Assembly (NCBI RefSeq): GCF_014650455.1
Contig: NZ_BMUZ01000025.1
Coordinates: 1 to 36,627 of the forward strand
Length of the DNA stretch: 36,627 nt
Origin: Streptomyces xanthochromogenes
Lineage (GTDB): Bacteria; Actinomycetota; Actinomycetes; Streptomycetales; Streptomycetaceae
Reading direction: 5' to 3'
In this document: positions 1-7,934 of the stretch, in pieces
Position numbering within the stretch: position 1 is the first letter of the stretch
Layout of the letters: every line of letters starts with the position of its first letter
Notes under the pieces: generated by a model
Seen by the model: the letters and a program-made list of their open reading frames with translations, nothing else
What the model was told of the DNA's origin: nothing
Database searches by the model: none
Program-made: the position numbers and the translations under genes

Positions 1-72
1 CCACGACCCATACCGCAAGCCTGACCCCAACACCCCACTCACGTCAGGAGATCCGAGAAACAGCGCCTAGAC

Positions 73-427
73 CACGTCAAGGCACCCACCGCCGAACCGC
101 ACAAAAAGTCCCCATGGCTGGAAACCGCTGAACACCCCGAACGCGTCACGCTGACGGGCCTGTTCGCATCAGGTCACTGGATGCGATCAATCCTCGGTGA
201 GGATCTCCTCGTCGTCGCCCGGGCCATCGCCGAATTCCACCGCCGCTTCCCGCTGCAAGCGCCCCCAGGCTCGGCGACGAGGCGTACACCTTCACAGCCA
301 CGACTCGGCCCGGGAGTGCGGCTCGACGCTGATCACGGTACGGCGGGGCGCGTCCGTGGTGGCGGTGCTGTCGACGGCCGCCCACGACTACGGCCCCACA
401 CTGTCAAGAACCTGGCAGCGCGGGTGA
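73..427 (+). pseudogene. frameshifted remnant of an unidentified protein gene
   Basis: No intact gene is visible in the first 660 bases. Protein-like text runs through three plus-strand frames in succession. Frame 1 reads PWLETAEHPERVTLTG and then GEDLLVVARAIAEFHRRFP up to about 260. Frame 3 then reads LGDEAYTFTATT around 270-305. Frame 2 follows with STLITVRRGASVVAVLS and stops at about 427. The later pieces resemble the C-terminal pattern of actinobacterial secreted or lipoprotein sensor-like domains (GDE-Y-F, then V-RRG--VV-V). That similarity is by eye only. No start codon with a ribosome binding site is present, and a stop lies at 22-24 in frame 1. My inference is a decayed gene with at least two frameshifts. 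Positions 428-661 hold nothing I can assign. Confidence 0.3.
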
Positions 428-673
428 CAGCCGCAGTGGGCACCCCGGCGAAAGGGCAGCGGGACCACGTGGGCGGGAGAGCCTCGCGAGGACTCGACCG
501 ACACTCGCGCCGGTCAAGATCACGGATCCCCCAAGGGAATCGAAAGTTCTGGGTATCCTTCGGTTCATCTGGGGGCGGTGTGCGACGGGGGATCAATGCA
601 CACGTCGCTCAGCAACTGCGGCGGTAGCCGCACACATTGACAGCAGCAGACCGTACAAGGGGTGGGGACCGTT

Positions 674-1519
674 ATGTCCGACAAGTCGCGCAAGCCTGCG
701 CACCGTCTCTCGAAGAGAAACCGCTACATCGGCTGGGGCGTGGCCGGTGTGGCCGTCGCCGCGACGGGTGGCCTGATCGCGCAGAGCGCATCTGCCGCAC
801 CGGCATGGCCGGCACAGAAGACGTTCACCGGTCTCGCCTTCGACACCTGCGCGGCTCCTTCCGCCGCTGCGATGAAGGCGTGGAAGCCCGGTCCCTACGG
901 GGCGGCCGCCGTCTACGTCGGAGGGAAGAACCGTGGTTGTTCCCAGCCGAACCTGACCGCGTCCTGGGTGAAGACGGTCACCGCCCAGGGCTGGAAACTG
1001 ATCCCCCTCTACGTGGGTGCTCAGCCGGCCTGCCAGACCGGCAAGAGCCCCGAGAAGATGACCGTCGCCAATGCCTCCTCGCTCGGTGCCTCCGACGGTG
1101 CGGACGCGGTGGCCAAGGCCGCCGCGCTCGGCATGAAGCAGGGCAGCGCGATCTACCTGGACATGGAGCCGTACGACATCAAGAACACGTCGTGCAACAA
1201 CGCGGTCCTCGCCTACGTCCGCGCCTTCACCAAAACCCTGCGCGCCAAGACATACCGCGCCGGCTACTACGGCTTCAGCACCACCAGCGCCCACGCCGTC
1301 GCCACCGCCGCCAACCGCACCGACCTGCCGGGCAACCTCTGGTACGCGAAGTGGGACAACGCCAACACGACAACCAGCGACTGGCCCTGGGCGAGCAAGC
1401 TCTACACCGACCACAGCCGCGGCCACCAGTTCATGGTCAACAGCAAGGAAACCCGCGGCGGTTACACCATCACCGTCGACCGCGACGCGTGGGACGCCCC
1501 GGTCGCCATCACCGGCTGA
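674..1519 (+). CDS. secreted DUF1906 (Rv2525c-like glycoside-hydrolase-like) protein
   Basis: A 281-aa exported protein. The ATG at 674 is preferred over an in-frame GTG at 662 because a purine-rich GTGGGGA sits five bases before it. The basic N-terminus (KSRKPAHRLSKRNR) is followed by a hydrophobic stretch and an Ala-x-Ala site near SASA/APAWP, a Sec-type signal peptide without a twin-arginine motif. The mature part starts FTGLAFDTCAAPSAAAMKAW and contains YVGGKNR, LIPLYVGAQPACQTG, IYLDMEPYD and GYYGFSTT. These are hallmarks of the DUF1906 TIM-barrel domain, where the acidic DMEPYD segment sits at the putative active site. Members are extracellular in actinobacteria and their substrates are poorly known; a cell-wall or glycan role is inference. 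It is convergent with the MerR gene and has no evident link to the polyketide pathway, so it probably lies outside the cluster. Confidence 0.85.
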   Translation: MSDKSRKPAHRLSKRNRYIGWGVAGVAVAATGGLIAQSASAAPAWPAQKTFTGLAFDTCAAPSAAAMKAWKPGPYGAAAVYVGGKNRGCSQPNLTASWVKTVTAQGWKLIPLYVGAQPACQTGKSPEKMTVANASSLGASDGADAVAKAAALGMKQGSAIYLDMEPYDIKNTSCNNAVLAYVRAFTKTLRAKTYRAGYYGFSTTSAHAVATAANRTDLPGNLWYAKWDNANTTTSDWPWASKLYTDHSRGHQFMVNSKETRGGYTITVDRDAWDAPVAITG

Positions 1520-1532
1520 CCCAGCCACAGAG

Positions 1533-1561
1533 CGGGGGCGGCTGCACTTGTACCGCCTCCG
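1533..1561 (+). terminator. hairpin after the DUF1906 gene
   Basis: Arms 1533-1541 and 1553-1561 pair over nine positions with one G-U wobble around an 11-base loop, and TTTG follows. It starts 14 bases after the stop codon, a plausible intrinsic terminator. The rest of the 1520-1847 gap between these convergent genes holds nothing else I can recognise. Confidence 0.5.
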
Positions 1562-1847
1562 TTTGTGAGTCGCTCCGCCATGAAGCCTCTGGCCTTCGGG
1601 TCCGGTATGACTTCACCCTCCTGTTGATGATGATTCGGAGGTGGTGTCACCGGGCCCGGAAGCATTGACGGAGACGGACCGCTGACGCGGTGTTTGAGCT
1701 GTGGCTTCATTCGAGCCGAAAGTGCTCTCCGTACAGCCCGAACGCGACGTCCGATGCGACCAGTCGTATGCGGATGGACGCGACCGGCTGTCGGCCTCAT
1801 CGTTGCCGGCCACTGCTATCCGCCGCACCGGTGCCAGGCACAGGCGA

Positions 1848-2690
1848 TCAGTCGTCTGCGGAGTGGGCGTCGGCGAGGAGTTGCGCCGTGAGTTCTATGC
1901 AACGCATCCGGGCCGGAGAGAAGTCGTAGGGCATTTTGGTGATCGCTCCGAAGGCGCTCATCTGTGGGTCTTCTTCTCCTTTCAGGTCGGCGTCGTAAAT
2001 CTCGAAGAGCTTCTCCTCGGCCGCATCCAGTCCAGCAGCCGTGATGGCCCGCTCCAGGGCCGTTTGTTGGGCGTATCGCTGAACGGCGAGTTCTTCGACG
2101 CGTGGGTCGTGGGGATCGGTGCCGTGGTCGAGAGCGGCCTCGGCGGCATCGAGACGGTCGTCCTCCGCCCTCAGGTCGGGGTGCGTGGCCAGCACGATGA
2201 ACACGCTGGCTTGGACGGCGGCGCCCAGCGGGCCGAAGATCCGTTCCGTGACCAGCAGGGCGTCCAGGTCGGAGCGGCGCAAGGCACCCGGGGGCAGGTG
2301 GCTGAGCCGGTCGGTGACCAGTTCGGCGAGCAACCCCAGAGGGCTGCCCACTGCCTGCAAGCGGTGAACAGCCGCTCGCTGACGTTTGATTTCGGCTTCC
2401 CGCGCCGCCAGGGCTTCCTCCAGCCTGCTCAGGATCTCCTCGATGTCCCGGGCCTCGGCGAAGGTGGCCCGCATATCGTCCAGGCTGATCCCGACCTCTG
2501 CCATCTTGCGGATCCACAGCAGGCGGATCATGTCGTCGTAGCCGTAACGGCGTCGGCCGTCTCCGCCTCGCTCCGGCTCCGGCAGCAGGCCGATCGCGTG
2601 GTAGTGACGGATGGCACGTGGGGTGGTCCCGGCGAATGCGGCCGCATCACCGATCTTGACCTGGCGGGGAGGCGTGACGGAGGGATACAT
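1848..2690 (-). CDS. MerR-family transcriptional regulator
   Basis: A 280-aa regulator. The frame is open further upstream, but the start chosen is the ATG at 2690 (MYPSVTPPRQVKIGD), with GAAAGG about ten bases before it. The MerR winged helix-turn-helix occupies roughly residues 10-80: VKIGDAAAFAGTTPRAIRHYHAIGLLPEP, then GRRRYGYDDMIRLLWIRKMAEVGISLDDM. A helical dimerisation segment follows (EEILSRLEEALAAREAEIKRQRAAVHRL). The C-terminal part of about 160 residues is a helical effector domain I do not recognise. It lacks the cysteine cluster of metal-sensing MerR proteins, so an organic ligand is more likely than a metal. It is divergent from the amine oxidase gene across a 560-base gap, making that gene and itself the natural targets. 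Two inverted repeats lie just upstream of its start. Confidence 0.85.
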   Translation of the reverse strand: MYPSVTPPRQVKIGDAAAFAGTTPRAIRHYHAIGLLPEPERGGDGRRRYGYDDMIRLLWIRKMAEVGISLDDMRATFAEARDIEEILSRLEEALAAREAEIKRQRAAVHRLQAVGSPLGLLAELVTDRLSHLPPGALRRSDLDALLVTERIFGPLGAAVQASVFIVLATHPDLRAEDDRLDAAEAALDHGTDPHDPRVEELAVQRYAQQTALERAITAAGLDAAEEKLFEIYDADLKGEEDPQMSAFGAITKMPYDFSPARMRCIELTAQLLADAHSADD

Positions 2691-2709
2691 CGGACAGAGC
2701 CTTTCGTGC

Positions 2710-2745
2710 TGTGGTGTCTCGACCACACCACATGCCGCTACGGCA
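2710..2745. promoter_or_regulatory. paired inverted repeats before the MerR gene
   Basis: TGTGGTGT (2710-2717) and ACACCACA (2725-2732) are perfect 8-base arms with a 7-base spacer. They are followed directly by TGCCG-cta-CGGCA (2733-2745). Both lie 20-55 bases upstream of the MerR start, in the divergent region shared with the amine oxidase gene. An autoregulatory operator is inferred. The rest of the 2691-3250 gap shows no gene. Confidence 0.4.
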
Positions 2746-3250
2746 GGTGCAACAACACCGTCCCAGTACCCGAGCCCTGCTGAGATCGATGTCCGCCTCA
2801 TCACGTACGACACAAACCCGTCCACGCACCACTCCCCCGCGCCGCGCAGCATCTTGGCTTGAAGTACGCCAGAACCGGAGTCTGTTCTTCTGCGGGCGGC
2901 AGCAGCCGCAGGGGCCGGTTGCTGCCTGCGCCTGTGCGCTTTCGGGCAGGGCAGGCACGGGCGGTGTGGCGGAATTGGCCGCTCCGGCCGGTTCCGTAAC
3001 AGGTCGTCGCCATCCGCTGGTTGCGTCGCCCCGTGGCGCAGCCCGACGCGTTGCCCGTCGGGGCGCGCGGCCGCGTGTCGTGAGATGAGTGGCTGATTAC
3101 CGCCCTATGAACGTGGTCGGGATTCAGCCGCTTACAGTCTGCGGGAAGAGCTGCTTACTCAAGCGCGCCTCAAGCCGTGAATGCACCGCAAAGTCGAACG
3201 GGTTGCTCGCGGTCTGGGATGTTTCACCTACGAGGGACAGAAGGAAACCA

Positions 3251-4687
3251 GTGTCAAGCGCTATATCGAATTCTGGTGCAGCCAGAGGGATATCTCGTCG
3301 ATCGATCCTCCGGGTGGGCGCGGGAATTACCGCCGCCACGGCCTTCACGACCGTGGTGCCCGAAGTTTTCGCGCCGGCCGAAGCGGTGGCGGACGAGACT
3401 CTCAGCTACGACGCCATCGTCATCGGCGCCGGATACGCTGGTATCACCGCAGCACGGGACCTTCGCCTCAAGGGTCTGCGTGTGCTGATCCTGGAAGCCC
3501 GCGACCGCATCGGCGGGCGCACCTGGACCACAACCCTCGCCGGGCACCAGATCGAGATGGGCGGCACCTGGGTCGAGTCCACCCAGCCGCACGTCGCCGC
3601 GGAACTCAAGCGGTACGGCATCGCTCTGGTCGCGGACCAGGACCCGGAACGCACCTTCTTTCCCACGCCGAGCGGGCCGGCCCAGTTCTCTCCCACCGAG
3701 GGGTTCGGGCTGCTGGGGAATTCGTACGAGCGGATTTTTGAAGGGTCCAAGCAGTACTTCGAGCGCCCCTTCGAGCCTCTGTACCGGGCGGACCTGCTCA
3801 AGGACCTGGACAAGCTCTCCTTGCGGGACCGGCTCAACCAGATGAAGCTGACCCCCGCGCAGGAACTGATGGTGAACGGCCAGACCTCCGTGTACTCGGG
3901 TGGTTCCAGCGCCAGTGGCGCGCTGACGATGCTGGCCCAGTGGTGGGCCCTCTCCGGCTGGAACAACGACGGCTGGAACGAGACGACGAAGTACCGCATG
4001 ACCACCGGGACCGTCGGCCTCCTGAACGCCATGCTGAACGAAACCAAGCCGACTGTCCGGCTGAACTCGCCGGTGTCACAGGTGGCACAGACCAAAACGG
4101 GTTACCACGTCACGACGCGCGCGGGAGCGAGCTTCGACGCGCCGGCTCTCGTCGTCGCCGTACCCGTCAACGTGTGGCAGACGATCAAATTCAGCCCGGC
4201 GCTCCCGGCTGCCCAAACCGCTGCGACGAGTCAGGGCATCGGCGTCAAGACCGGGACCAAGCTGTGGATCCACGCGAGCAGCCCGCAGGGCCGTTTCTAC
4301 GCCCAGGGTGCCGAAAACGGTTCACCGATCTCCATGCTGCTGCCCGACAAGCCGACTCCGCAGGGAAACCTGTACATCGCCTTCAGCACCAACCCCACGT
4401 TCAACCCCGACGACAAGGTCCAGGTCGCCAACGCCGTCAAGCAGCTCGGTGCCGACATGCAGATCTTCGACATCAAGGCACAGCGCTGGGGAAGTGACGA
4501 GTTCTCCCGCGGGGGGTGGGCGTTCAGGAAGCCCGGCCAGTTGACCGGTCTGTACCCCGACGTCCAGGCGCCGAAGGGGCGGCTCGCGTTCGCCAGCGGT
4601 GACATCGCCAACGGCTGGAGCGGTTACATCGACGGCGCGATCGAGTCGGGTGCCCGGGCAGCCAAGGATGTCCTGCTGCAGATCTGA
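3251..4687 (+). CDS. Tat-exported flavin monoamine/L-amino-acid oxidase
   Basis: A 478-aa FAD amine oxidase. The frame is open from 3089, but the GTG at 3251 directly follows AAGGAAACCA and yields a proper export signal, so it is preferred. Residues 14-20 (ISRRSIL) form a twin-arginine motif followed by a hydrophobic stretch and alanine-rich cleavage region near residues 40-48, as expected for an enzyme exported folded with its flavin. The Rossmann motif GAGYAG is at 59-64, the ribose-binding Glu in LEARDR at 82, and the IGGR flavin motif at 87-90. The C-terminus has ASGDIANGWSGYIDGAIESG, the usual end of this family. It would oxidise a C-N bond to an imine, releasing hydrogen peroxide, outside the membrane. 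A late oxidation of the alkaloid product, or detoxification, is inferred. A general amino-acid oxidase unrelated to the cluster is the main alternative. Confidence 0.85.
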   Translation: MSSAISNSGAARGISRRSILRVGAGITAATAFTTVVPEVFAPAEAVADETLSYDAIVIGAGYAGITAARDLRLKGLRVLILEARDRIGGRTWTTTLAGHQIEMGGTWVESTQPHVAAELKRYGIALVADQDPERTFFPTPSGPAQFSPTEGFGLLGNSYERIFEGSKQYFERPFEPLYRADLLKDLDKLSLRDRLNQMKLTPAQELMVNGQTSVYSGGSSASGALTMLAQWWALSGWNNDGWNETTKYRMTTGTVGLLNAMLNETKPTVRLNSPVSQVAQTKTGYHVTTRAGASFDAPALVVAVPVNVWQTIKFSPALPAAQTAATSQGIGVKTGTKLWIHASSPQGRFYAQGAENGSPISMLLPDKPTPQGNLYIAFSTNPTFNPDDKVQVANAVKQLGADMQIFDIKAQRWGSDEFSRGGWAFRKPGQLTGLYPDVQAPKGRLAFASGDIANGWSGYIDGAIESGARAAKDVLLQI

Positions 4688-4788
4688 CGGGGACACTTCT
4701 CCTGGCACGAGTCGTCTCCGAACCATGCCGCCGCCGCTGCTGCCGCGGCCGTGTTCGGGCCCCGGTGACGCCGGCGGAAGTCAGAAAT

Positions 4789-4815
4789 GGCGCGGACCCG
4801 TGACGGGTCCGCGCC
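4789..4815. terminator. hairpin 1 between convergent genes
   Basis: Perfect 12-base arms GGCGCGGACCCG (4789-4800) and CGGGTCCGCGCC (4804-4815) with a TGA loop, about 100 bases beyond the amine oxidase stop. It is a likely transcription terminator for the plus-strand gene. Confidence 0.6.
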
Positions 4816-4877
4816 GCTGTGCGTGTGGCCGCGGCCGCCGGCACGCATGACGGGCCGGTATGCATGACGGGACGCGT

Positions 4878-4924
4878 CAACGCCCCCGACGCGGCGACAC
4901 GTCGTGTCCGCGCCGGGGGCGTTG
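4878..4924. terminator. hairpin 2 between convergent genes
   Basis: A long near-perfect inverted repeat. CAACGCCCCCG at 4878-4888 pairs with CGGGGGCGTTG at 4914-4924, and further pairing continues through CGCGG...CGACAC and GTGTC...CGCG. It is the middle of three stacked hairpins and could act on either strand. Confidence 0.5.
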
Positions 4925-4962
4925 TCCCAACCGCCGTGTCGCGACCTGCCCGCGGTACGGCA

Positions 4963-5009
4963 CACGCCCCGTCCGACCCCCGTGTTCTTCGAGGGCCGGA
5001 CGGGGCGTG
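4963..5009 (-). terminator. hairpin 3, terminator of the flavin monooxygenase gene
   Basis: Perfect 13-base arms CACGCCCCGTCCG (4963-4975) and CGGACGGGGCGTG (4997-5009) flank a 21-base loop. It begins 18 bases downstream of the monooxygenase stop codon, the expected place for a terminator on the minus strand. Apart from the three hairpins the 4688-5027 gap is empty. Confidence 0.6.
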
Positions 5010-5027
5010 CGCGGGGCAGGGCGTCGC

Positions 5028-6203
5028 TTACAGGTAGTCGTTGTCCGGCTCAAGACCGAGCAGCACGCGTCCGTGCACTTCGAAGCCGCTGAGCGGGTTC
5101 ATCAGGCCGTGCAGGTAGAGGCCCTGAATGTCGCGGTAGGCGCGCTGGAAGGCAGAGGACCGCGCGATGACGGAGGCGCTGCTGATGGCGTGCAGCGTGT
5201 CCACGGCCTCCTTGGTCACCTGCACGGCATAGGCCATCTGGCCGCGCATCGCGGCCTTTTCCGCCAGCGGGAGCTGCACACCGTCGTCGGCCGCCCGCTG
5301 CATGCGCGTCACCCAAGCGGTGGTGAGCGCCTCAGCCGCAGCGATCTTGTTCGCAGCGAGGCCGATCTGGGTCTGGGTGTACGGGTGCCGGCTCTGGTCG
5401 CTCCAGTGTGTGTACGCGACGGCCTTGCCCGGCACCCGCTCCACCGTGAGTTCGAGCGCGGCGCGGGCCAGCCCCACGAACACCGGGACCGACAGGGCCA
5501 GCACATAGGCGGTGAGGCCGTAATTCCTGCCGTTGGCACCGGAGTTGGAGCGCTCGACGAGGCCTTCGAGCACCTCGATCCCGTCCACGACGCGGTGGGC
5601 CGGGACGAAGAGGTCCTTCACTGTCGTGGTGAAGCTGCCCGTGCCGGCGGCGGACGTGACATCCCAGTCGTCGGCGATCTCGACGTCCGACGCCGGGACC
5701 ATGGCGAACACCTCGCGGTGCTCGCCGTCCTCGGACGGCAGCATCGCCGCGTAGATGTTCCAGTCCGCGCCCCGAATGCCCGTGTTGAAGCGCCAGCTAC
5801 CGCTGAGCACATAACCGCCGTCCACCTCGACGGCGGTGCCGGTGGGTGTGAAGCCGCCGGAGATCCGTACCGAGCCGGTGGCGAAGATCTCCTCCTGCGC
5901 CTTGTCCGGGTACTGGGTCGCGATCCAGGTGCTGGACACCCAGGCACAGGCGACCCACCCGGTCGAACCACAGCCGCGCCCGATCTCGGCGATGATGTCG
6001 ACCTGGTCGGCAACGGGGAGGTCGAGTCCGCCGAACCGGCGAGGGACCGCGATCCGGAAGACGTCGGCCTTCTCCAGGAGATCGACGTTCTCGTCCAGTA
6101 TCCAGCCGCGCTCCTCGCTCTCCAAGCCGTTCAGCCGCAGTGTGGGAGCGATCTCCTTCACTGCGCTCAGCACGGACGTGGTCTCAAGCCCGACCTCGGT
6201 CAT
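5028..6203 (-). CDS. acyl-CoA-dehydrogenase-fold flavin-dependent monooxygenase (two-component, HpaB/HsaA-like)
   Basis: A 391-aa protein starting at the ATG at 6203, five bases after GAGGAGG. It has the acyl-CoA dehydrogenase fold: a helical N-terminus (LLEKADVFRIAVPRRFGGLDLP), the middle beta domain (GSVRISGGFTPTGTAVEVDGG, LSGSWRFNTGIRGADWNIY) and a C-terminal helical domain of the dehydrogenase type-2 kind (AEKAAMRGQMAYAVQVTKEAVD, ending in GFEVHGRVLLGL). Proteins of this subclass are usually group D monooxygenases that use reduced FMN or FAD supplied by a separate reductase rather than acyl-CoA dehydrogenases. The flavin reductase at 9687-10220 is the obvious partner. The role would be hydroxylation, N-oxidation or epoxidation of a pathway intermediate; which one cannot be read from sequence. 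Its upstream region shares a motif with the imine reductase promoter. Confidence 0.8.
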   Translation of the reverse strand: MTEVGLETTSVLSAVKEIAPTLRLNGLESEERGWILDENVDLLEKADVFRIAVPRRFGGLDLPVADQVDIIAEIGRGCGSTGWVACAWVSSTWIATQYPDKAQEEIFATGSVRISGGFTPTGTAVEVDGGYVLSGSWRFNTGIRGADWNIYAAMLPSEDGEHREVFAMVPASDVEIADDWDVTSAAGTGSFTTTVKDLFVPAHRVVDGIEVLEGLVERSNSGANGRNYGLTAYVLALSVPVFVGLARAALELTVERVPGKAVAYTHWSDQSRHPYTQTQIGLAANKIAAAEALTTAWVTRMQRAADDGVQLPLAEKAAMRGQMAYAVQVTKEAVDTLHAISSASVIARSSAFQRAYRDIQGLYLHGLMNPLSGFEVHGRVLLGLEPDNDYL

Positions 6204-6333
6204 TAGGCCTCCTCGACAAGTCTTCATTATTTCCCTGGCGAACCTGCGATGACGCTAGCAGGGGAAAGGGGAGTTTCCTTGTTCGGCTACCCACGGACCG
6301 GTAACCGAGGCTTTACCCAGAAAGAAATGACCT

Positions 6334-6381
6334 GGCAGTTACCTGCCCAATTCACGAGCACGCAAGGCGATTACTTATTGA
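6334..6381. promoter_or_regulatory. candidate control region of the flavin monooxygenase gene
   Basis: The 6204-6518 stretch upstream of the monooxygenase has no gene. It contains the inverted repeat GGCAG-ttac-CTGCC (6334-6347) and the 10-mer TACTTATTGA (6372-6381). The same 10-mer lies upstream of the imine reductase at 7629-7638, at a similar distance from the start codon (about 150-180 bases). A shared regulator, perhaps the HxlR protein, is inferred. Confidence 0.35.
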
Positions 6382-6518
6382 AATCCGCAGGTGTTTTCCG
6401 CGCGACTCCGCGTGTAACGGGAAAGGCCGACCGCGGGTGTCGGGCCGTGCGCACCGCGCGTCCTACCGAAGGTTGCGCGCGTTCCGCGCTTCGCCTGGGC
6501 ATCGATGCGGGACGTGCA

Positions 6519-6563
6519 AAGGTGTCGGCCCCGGAGATTCATCTCCTCCGGGGCCGACACCTT
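6519..6563 (-). terminator. terminator of the imine reductase gene
   Basis: An 18-base perfect stem (6519-6536 with 6546-6563; core arm GGTGTCGGCCCCGGAG) around a 9-base loop. It lies 38 bases downstream of the imine reductase stop. On the minus strand the hairpin ends in CCTTT, a classic intrinsic terminator for that gene. Confidence 0.8.
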
Positions 6564-6600
6564 CGCCATGGTCCCTCAGGGAAGAGCGAGGGCCTGCCGT

Positions 6601-7482
6601 CTACTTCGCCGCGTTCTTGAACTGTTCGAACATCGCGGCGTAACTCGACTTGCCTTCACCGGCGGCCACCGCACGGTCGGTAACGGCCTTGACGAACTCA
6701 GGCAGTTCGGAGCTGATGCCCTTGGCCTTGCTCTCGTGAATGAGGTGGATCATCGTCGCAAGGTGGGTGTCGATGGTGGCGTCGTGGGCGGTGAAGTCAC
6801 CCTGGTCGATCTGGCCCGCATAGGCGCTGACGAAGTTGGTGACCGCTCCGATCCAGTTGTTGGCGAACGGGGCGAACGTGGAGGCGTCCACACCGGCCGT
6901 GCCCACCAGGGCCGCACCGTGCAGGAAGCTGTTCAGCACACCCCACATGATGCCGAGCAGCGCCACGTCGTACAGCGAAGCCAGCTGGTAGTCGGTGCCC
7001 AGGTGGGTGGCGCCGCCGAGCGCCTTCAGCGCCGACTCGTGTGCGTCGTACGCCTCCTTCGAGCCGCCGTAGAGCAGGGTCGCGTGCTCGGTACCGATCA
7101 CCGGCGGGATCGCCATGATCGCGCCGTCCAGGTACTGGGCGTCGTGCTCGAGAACCCACTCGGCGGTCTCACGAGCGCCCTCGGAGTGGCCGGAGGTGAG
7201 GTTGACAAGGGTCTTGCCGGCGAGGTCGCCGGACACCGAGTCCAGGAGCGACCGCACGACGTCGTAATCCGTCACACACAGCACGATCAGAGGGCTCGCC
7301 TCGATCGCCTCCTTGAGCGAGGGAGCGAGAGTGGCTCCCTCACCGACCAGACCGGCGGCCTTGTCACTCGACCGGTTCCACACAGTGGTGGCGTGGCCTG
7401 CCTTGAGGAAGGCTCCGGCCAGCGCCTGGCCCATGAGACCGAGACCAACGACCGTGACCGGGGTGTGATTTGCAACCGCCAT
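6601..7482 (-). CDS. NADPH-dependent imine reductase (IRED)
   Basis: A 293-aa protein. The ATG at 7482 (MAVANHTPVTVVG) is chosen over the TTG one codon upstream; the ribosome binding site is weak (a GGA about eight bases away). The N-terminal Rossmann fold has GLGLMG at residues 13-18 followed by FLKAGHATTVWNRSSDKA; the NRS signature selects NADPH. The helical C-terminal dimerisation domain contains SLYDVALLGIMWGVLNSFLHG, in which Asp172 occupies the position of the catalytic Asp of the Asp-type imine reductases. The length matches the family (about 290-300 aa). 6-Phosphogluconate and beta-hydroxyacid dehydrogenases share the fold but have different motifs. Next to a PKS with reductive release and an aminotransferase, its probable job is reducing a cyclic imine to a secondary or piperidine-type amine. 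It is divergent from the HxlR gene. Confidence 0.88.
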   Translation of the reverse strand: MAVANHTPVTVVGLGLMGQALAGAFLKAGHATTVWNRSSDKAAGLVGEGATLAPSLKEAIEASPLIVLCVTDYDVVRSLLDSVSGDLAGKTLVNLTSGHSEGARETAEWVLEHDAQYLDGAIMAIPPVIGTEHATLLYGGSKEAYDAHESALKALGGATHLGTDYQLASLYDVALLGIMWGVLNSFLHGAALVGTAGVDASTFAPFANNWIGAVTNFVSAYAGQIDQGDFTAHDATIDTHLATMIHLIHESKAKGISSELPEFVKAVTDRAVAAGEGKSSYAAMFEQFKNAAK

Positions 7483-7628
7483 CAAAAAATTCCATTTCTA
7501 GAGAGAAACCGGGCAACGCACCTGTTTGGTGCGCCGTTCCCGCATCGGCCCTGCGCATCCACGGAGACCGTCGACACCGTTCTGCGACGGAGTCCCGCAG
7601 AGGCCCACCAACAGGCTCTACGGCCAGA

Positions 7629-7677
7629 TACTTATTGACAAGTACGAACTTTTCAGTAACCAGTTACCAATTGGTAA
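7629..7677. promoter_or_regulatory. nested operator-like palindromes between imine reductase and HxlR genes
   Basis: The 452-base divergent region (7483-7934) has an unusually AT-rich core. In order it contains TACTT-attgac-AAGTA (7629-7644), GTAAC-ca-GTTAC (7656-7667) and the perfect 14-base palindrome TTACCAATTGGTAA (7664-7677); the last two overlap. This is the expected place for HxlR binding sites, and a switch controlling both genes is inferred. No other feature is recognised in the gap. Confidence 0.55.
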
Positions 7678-7934
7678 GTAATCCCGCTCGCAGCGCTGCC
7701 CGTGCGTCGCCCGGCGGGGAGACCGCGACCGAAGGAATCCGGTCACCGGGCAACGGGGTCAAGTGGCCGTAGTGGCAGCACAGTTGCCGAAGCGGGGAGT
7801 GCCCACTCACGCGTATGCCGTAACGTCGTGCCCGTCACCAGCCGCGTGGTCGGGCGCAGTTCGGCTCTCCACGACCGGTCCGGAAAACGATCGCTCAGCC
7901 ACGCGATGATCGCGCACCACCCAGGGAGTCGAAG

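Noticed and set aside
593..1528. 311-codon minus-strand open frame opposite the DUF1906 gene
   Set aside because: The plus-strand reading has a signal peptide, ribosome binding site and family motifs; the minus reading is repetitive and has none.
5028..6203. true acyl-CoA dehydrogenase supplying fatty acyl units
   Set aside because: The sequence fits the HsaA/HpaB-like monooxygenase subgroup better and a flavin reductase is encoded nearby; kept as a minor alternative only.
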